Assembly: GCF_041260155.1 (NCBI RefSeq) | Contig: NC_091944.1 | Span: 15,291,772-15,355,771 of the forward strand | Length of the DNA stretch: 64,000 nucleotides | Reading direction: 5' to 3' | Origin: Ptychodera flava | Lineage: Eukaryota > Hemichordata > Enteropneusta > Ptychoderidae | Shown here: positions 36,931 through 64,000 of the stretch, in pieces | Layout of the letters: every line of letters begins with the position of its first letter | Numbering within the stretch: position 1 is the first letter of the stretch | Notes under the pieces: generated by a model | What the model was told of the DNA's origin: nothing | What the model saw: only the letters and a program-made list of their open reading frames with translations | The model's database searches: none | Made by a program: the position numbers and the translations under genes

Positions 36931-37803
36931 TCAATGGATGTCCGTACGGTGACGGTATGGTTCCCCGAACATAAAATCTAGACAGAAAACAGCACCAAGA
37001 ATCAGAATTTTATGCTGTAATCTCGCACCAACTGGTAAAACGAGTTCCCACTTTGAAGTTCTGTCCTCTGGTCGGGCAAAAACACTTTTCTTAACCCAGT
37101 GATGTGTAATGTTCGCTATTCCTTCCTCGAACGTAACATCGAAAGACGTCGGCGTTTGTAGAAAGTTTCCCGTCCTCGAAGATCTGAGTTTCAGAATAAG
37201 ATTATCTTCGATGTTCAGAATGTCACATTTCAGTCGCCAGCACGGAGATGGTCGGCGGCATATGCTGCCAATGACGCAGCCAACGGGACTTTCCATCTCC
37301 GATGAAAATGGTAAAGAGCAAGAAGTTGGACAGCAACCGACGCCGCAAAAAGTGGTCAGGGCCTTTCGCCTGATTCGAATCACCTTTCTATTATTTGCGC
37401 AATCCTTCACTATAACATCTCTCTGTTTTCCCATCCGGCAGTCATCTGACGCGTAAAGTAGCTGTCGGCCGTCAACGAAGATTTTGAAACGGTTAGGTGG
37501 GTCGCAGCTCCAGGAGTGAGCAGCTGTGTGAATCTGTTTAATAAAAATCTTGTGGGCACTTTTTATCGTCTGCAAGCCATCTTCTCCGATAGGTTCTTGC
37601 AACTGACGTGGCATGTCTGTGCTGGGGTCAACTTGCTCTTCGCGTCTACACGGTTGGTTCGTAACGACGTCCTCCGCCTTTTCGTGACCAGTTGGTATCG
37701 TTTCGTCATCACTTGACGATACTGGAAAACCTTCTCTTGAGAAATAACTTGCTGGCAGAGGTGGTAGAGGGCGTGGTGTGTAGGACTCTGTATATTTAGG
37801 CAT
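36931..37803 (-). CDS. Phospholipid scramblase-like protein, single-exon frame
   Basis: From ATG at 37,803 the frame encodes 290 aa to a stop at 36,931. The N-terminus is proline-rich (MPKYTESYTPRPLPPLPASY), as in scramblases. Then come RFKIFVDGRQLLYASDDC, a cysteine cluster CGVGCCPTSC matching the palmitoylated CCCPCC region, SPVGCVIGSI, and the C-terminal membrane segment ILGAVFCLDFMFGE, matching the family's MIGACFLIDFMFFE. Scramblases move phospholipids between membrane leaflets or act as membrane-anchored regulators. The segment before the helix (EDRTSKWELVLPVGARLQHK) lacks the acidic Ca2+-site pattern of PLSCR1 (DADNFGIQFPLDLDVK), so Ca2+ response may be lost. An in-frame ATG at 37,890 would give 319 aa. 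The frame stays open upstream to 38,043 but without ATG. Confidence 0.85.
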   Translation of the reverse strand: MPKYTESYTPRPLPPLPASYFSREGFPVSSSDDETIPTGHEKAEDVVTNQPCRREEQVDPSTDMPRQLQEPIGEDGLQTIKSAHKIFIKQIHTAAHSWSCDPPNRFKIFVDGRQLLYASDDCRMGKQRDVIVKDCANNRKVIRIRRKALTTFCGVGCCPTSCSLPFSSEMESPVGCVIGSICRRPSPCWRLKCDILNIEDNLILKLRSSRTGNFLQTPTSFDVTFEEGIANITHHWVKKSVFARPEDRTSKWELVLPVGARLQHKILILGAVFCLDFMFGEPYRHRTDIH

Positions 37804-38379
37804 CTTAGGGGCGGCTGTGCGAAAAGTACTTTTTCCAATCACACTAGTTATGGGAAAAGTTCTATTCGAGAACGTATCTAAGCGACGCATAAAAAAGAAC
37901 ACGTTGTAGACGGCCTCCGCAGATTCCTGTAAATGATTTTGCAGTTCCTTAATTAATATACAAAAATAAATATTTTGTCCGAATAATGTGACGAGATTTT
38001 CAAGAATGATACTAGCCACGATCGATATTAAGATTGAAACCAAACAGTGGTACTAAAGGGACTCGGCCCAAGGCATGAAAAAGACAAAATTTGTCCGAAT
38101 TTCTGTCGGAAGCAGCGGATGTCGTGCTCATGTTGCTAAAGTTAAGCTTAGGCCTACTAGTAAACCTACTGTCATAATCAGCGGTATTCTACGGAAGACA
38201 TTACACTTGTGTTTGCTGGGGCGAGAATTGCTTATCGGCCATCTTTGATTCACTTCTTTGCAATTGATCAATCTCTTGTTTTATTATTCATCCTAGTATT
38301 ATAGTTATGCATTACTTTGGAAATGAAGCTTACAACTTAATACAAATGTGTAATTTTAGTTTCACCTTTGTCCTCCTAA

Positions 38380-38723
38380 GTTGACTGCGCCTTGGAGACA
38401 GATATTCGGGTTCTCAAATTTTCTCAGTATTTTCTGGTCTACAGCTTGTGGAGGCTAATTTTAAAGCTCTTGAAGTAAGAAAAAAATTCTACCGCCTCAG
38501 GTTTTTGAAAATTATATTTTCCCTACAGAGTTAACGCAGGGATGGCGGCCATTTTGAATTTCAGATATCGGTAAATGTCAGTTAATTTGTTTCTCTGGTA
38601 CACAACTGTGCACGATGGCCCCTGATTTTCAATTTTGATTTGGTAAGAGTATGGTTGAAAGTTTCATTTAGGAAAGTTTAGGCAAAAAGTTGAAGTCTTT
38701 TTACTTTCGAGGCGCATTTTACC
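38380..38723 (-). mobile_element. MITE family M1, reverse-orientation copy
   Basis: Reading the minus strand, it starts after TTA with 'aaaatgcgcctcgaaagt', passes 'ggccgccatccctgcgttaa', and ends near 'gtctccaaggcgcagtcaac'. Nearly full length (about 344 bp) and diverged from the 10,964 copy. It lies just upstream of the scramblase-like gene. Confidence 0.7.
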
Positions 38724-39370
38724 TTAGGCCTAACAGTTTTAATAACGAAACCGTAGTCAGCGATTTGCGATCTGTAATCTAGTATATTGCACCATGAAAT
38801 CAAATAATTACAACATCGAATAAAATTGTAAAATGAAAACAAAACACTGGAAATGATCATGCAATATCCCTGATCAGTGAATAAAGTAAAATGATTAAGA
38901 AATGTGAGATCGTTAGAAAGAAGAACTTACTCTCTGAAAGCCCCGCAATCATACTGACATACTTAAACATGTATTTGTAGAAATTTGTGGCCCATACGAG
39001 AAAATATTAATCTATTTGCTATGACACTTGTTAATACATTCTACATTGGAGTATTCATAATATTCAGGATACAATCCTTAATTATATCATTTATTATATT
39101 TCGTATATTACTTTATATCTTTCGCAAGACAGCACAAAAAGCGATTTGAAATACTGGTTCTTTTCTCGTCCTTTGCTTACAAGGAGAGTTTGTTGTCTCA
39201 TCAAACGTCAAGTCAAAACAGCGTGATAGCTTTGAAGACGGTTTTATGGAAAGCAGTAGTAAAAATTTGAATTTGCCTAGAATTTAAGGCCCACTACACT
39301 GGTAAGTCGAAAAGGGGCTATACACAGCTATAGGCGTGTATGCTTGTATTACTTATGAAGTAAGAATTAA

Positions 39371-39555
39371 AGGTATACTGTCACCTGTTCCAATTTTGCC
39401 ACACTTACCATGGAAAGAGAAAATGTAACCAATCACAGATTTTAAGCGGGTGACAACTTTTTAAAAACAGCGCCCTCACATGGGCATTTTGAATACCAAG
39501 GAACACCCCTTTGAACATATATGGGCATATTTAGATTACAGGTGATTGTATACCT
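39371..39555. mobile_element. 185 bp TTAA-flanked MITE, copy 2
   Basis: TTAA lies at 39,367-39,370 and 39,556-39,559. The ends are 'aggtatactgtcacctgt' and 'acaggtgattgtatacct'. Length equals copy 1 at 24,207-24,391 and orientation is opposite, with about 90 percent match by eye. Confidence 0.9.
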
Positions 39556-40248
39556 TTAAAGAAAATGATAGAGAAATTGAACGTCTCGTGAAGAACAAAA
39601 CTGTTCAAGGATTTCGCTACTTTTGTAAGTTTTGTAAGATGTAGGATCAGAAAAAGCTTCAGTAGGAAAGGCAAAACTACATTTATCGTCACGAAACATG
39701 TACATTGTTTTTCGGAATTTTATATGACGGACGACATAATTACTTCACATTCAGCCCACGCGTCAGACTGATGAATCCGCCTTCAAAGTTTTGAGAGCTC
39801 TCTCTACGCCCCTTAAGTAAGGAGGGGGAGCATGGAGAGCGCCCCGAACGACGAATTTTTTCAGTCGACCCACATAGGCAGAACATTAAATTCAACATAT
39901 ATGCTTCAAAAAGGCCAAATCGATCAAGCCAAGGTAAATCTTTCATCGTCCGTAACTTTGGCAGATAGCAGGTTGCACAAATATATTATAGCCTAAACAA
40001 ATTATGAAAGTTTGAGAAGATAAACTTCAGCAGAAAGCCCCGATTCCGTGATTTGCATATCATAAAATATTTTTTCCCGATATATATAGTAGCATATATG
40101 ATATCTATGATCACATGACACAGATGTGCCCTGGAAAACTCTTCAACATTGAAATTTCTCCCGGAAAAGTAATTTCAAGAAGTATCTAAGCCTTCTGCCA
40201 TGTGTCGTTGAATACTCGTTCATATGAACACTCCGGCAGAAATGTTAT

Positions 40249-54240
<13,992 letters not shown>

Positions 54241-55195
54241 GTTTTTCCTCAAAGCGAACATGCTCAGGGATAGACCATTGCGTCTTAAGATGGGGTGTCA
54301 AGATACCAAAATGCATTTTTTATTTCAAAATATTGTCGGCATTTCCATGGCATACAACTCTTCCCCTACTTTTACACACAGTTCAAGGCCCACCTCCATG
54401 CTAATATTATATTATCAAAACGTAGCATGGCTGTAATTTTAAGGCAATTTCAGTCTGTTGATTTCTTTGTTTATTATTGACCACCTGTTGCCTAGATCTG
54501 ATGATCGACCCCCTTACATCACAGCGCAGTAGCTCAGGTCATCAAGGCTGAGGTACAGATTGAACCGTTGCGTCACGCATGAAAATTTTATCTAGAAACT
54601 GTCAAAGCAAACACTGGCACGTCTCATCCCCTTCATGAAGGCGTTGCTAAGTTCATTGATTTTTCGATAATTTTTGAAGTAGCGAGGAAAAAGAAATCCT
54701 ATGGGATACTAAAACATTATAGCTCAGTAGCCCTGGCTTCTCAAAATGTGGTCAGATATTCTACATTTCCAAACAACAGTTACACTGTGATGTTGATCTG
54801 AATAAATGTCCTCGTTGTGAAAAGAAAACAACCCCCCCCCCAAAAAAAACCCAAAACAAAAAAAATGCACAGCAATAAAGCAACACTATGACTGGAAACA
54901 ACAGCTCAATGAAGAGGCAGGCGGTACTATGAGAAGCATCCATAGAGGTTTGGGTAACGATTTTGTATAATTCAGAATTGCGATGTATGATCTGGTGAAC
55001 CGTCTCTTTGAGATGCCATCTCTTTGGCGGCATATTAGCAGATATTATCAAACGAAGTTTCAAAAACCCGATTACGCAATGATTAGGAGACAAAGAGTTG
55101 ATGAGTAATTCACTATGTACATATCGCTATCTTCTTATGACTGATACTAGGGATTGCATTGCCATGAACGTTATATCGCAGATTGTCATTCCAAA
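54241..55195. promoter_or_regulatory. Shared region between divergent NRF-6-like genes
   Basis: 955 bp separate the two start codons, so both promoters or 5' leaders probably lie here unless non-coding first exons lie further out. I see no TATA box at a convincing distance. A C/A homopolymer tract lies at about 54,829-54,862. Coordinate control is plausible but unproven. Confidence 0.4.

Positions 55196-64000
<8,805 letters not shown>

Noticed and set aside
55154-55195. Upstream start for NRF-6-like B
   Set aside because: The frame opens with TTG, not ATG. ATG at 55,196 has a good context and begins the signal peptide.

Overview
The window reads as nuclear DNA of a metazoan, most likely a marine invertebrate deuterostome (hemichordate, echinoderm or amphioxus; the sequence alone does not decide). 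Small exons with GT/AG introns, many microsatellites, and a dense load of short terminal-inverted-repeat elements rule out a prokaryote or virus. Four protein genes could be assembled, three of them by joining exons by hand with codon phase checked at every junction.

Layout. Bases 1-26,600 hold no gene I could support. This stretch contains two copies of a ~0.57 kb dispersed repeat, hairpin and TTAA-flanked MITE-like elements, a four-unit ~220 bp tandem array carrying AGGTCA-type motifs that is split by a hAT-like element, and a Mutator-like foldback with a 9 bp target duplication lying inside a larger inverted repeat. Bases 26,633-34,086 (+) hold a complete nine-exon ZC2HC1A/FAM164-type zinc-finger gene (348 aa). 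Bases 36,931-37,803 (-) hold a phospholipid scramblase-like gene in one uninterrupted reading frame, convergent with the zinc-finger gene.

Bases 40,249-54,240 (-) hold a complete 14-exon 'nose resistant to fluoxetine' (NRF-6)-like multipass acyltransferase gene (about 696 aa). Bases 55,196-64,000 (+) hold its paralogue, of which nine exons are visible before the window ends. The two are head to head, with 955 bp between start codons. Their matching internal exons have the same lengths (179, 171, 97, 271 bp) and phases, so they look like an inverted duplication. Each encodes a signal peptide, a cysteine-containing extracellular NRF domain and an acyltransferase-3 membrane domain with an R-x10-H motif and an RxxR motif.

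The most unusual DNA is mobile. At least four families are flanked by TTAA, one with about eight copies, most of them in or beside the NRF-6-like pair. I saw no rRNA, tRNA, CRISPR array or retrovirus-like element.
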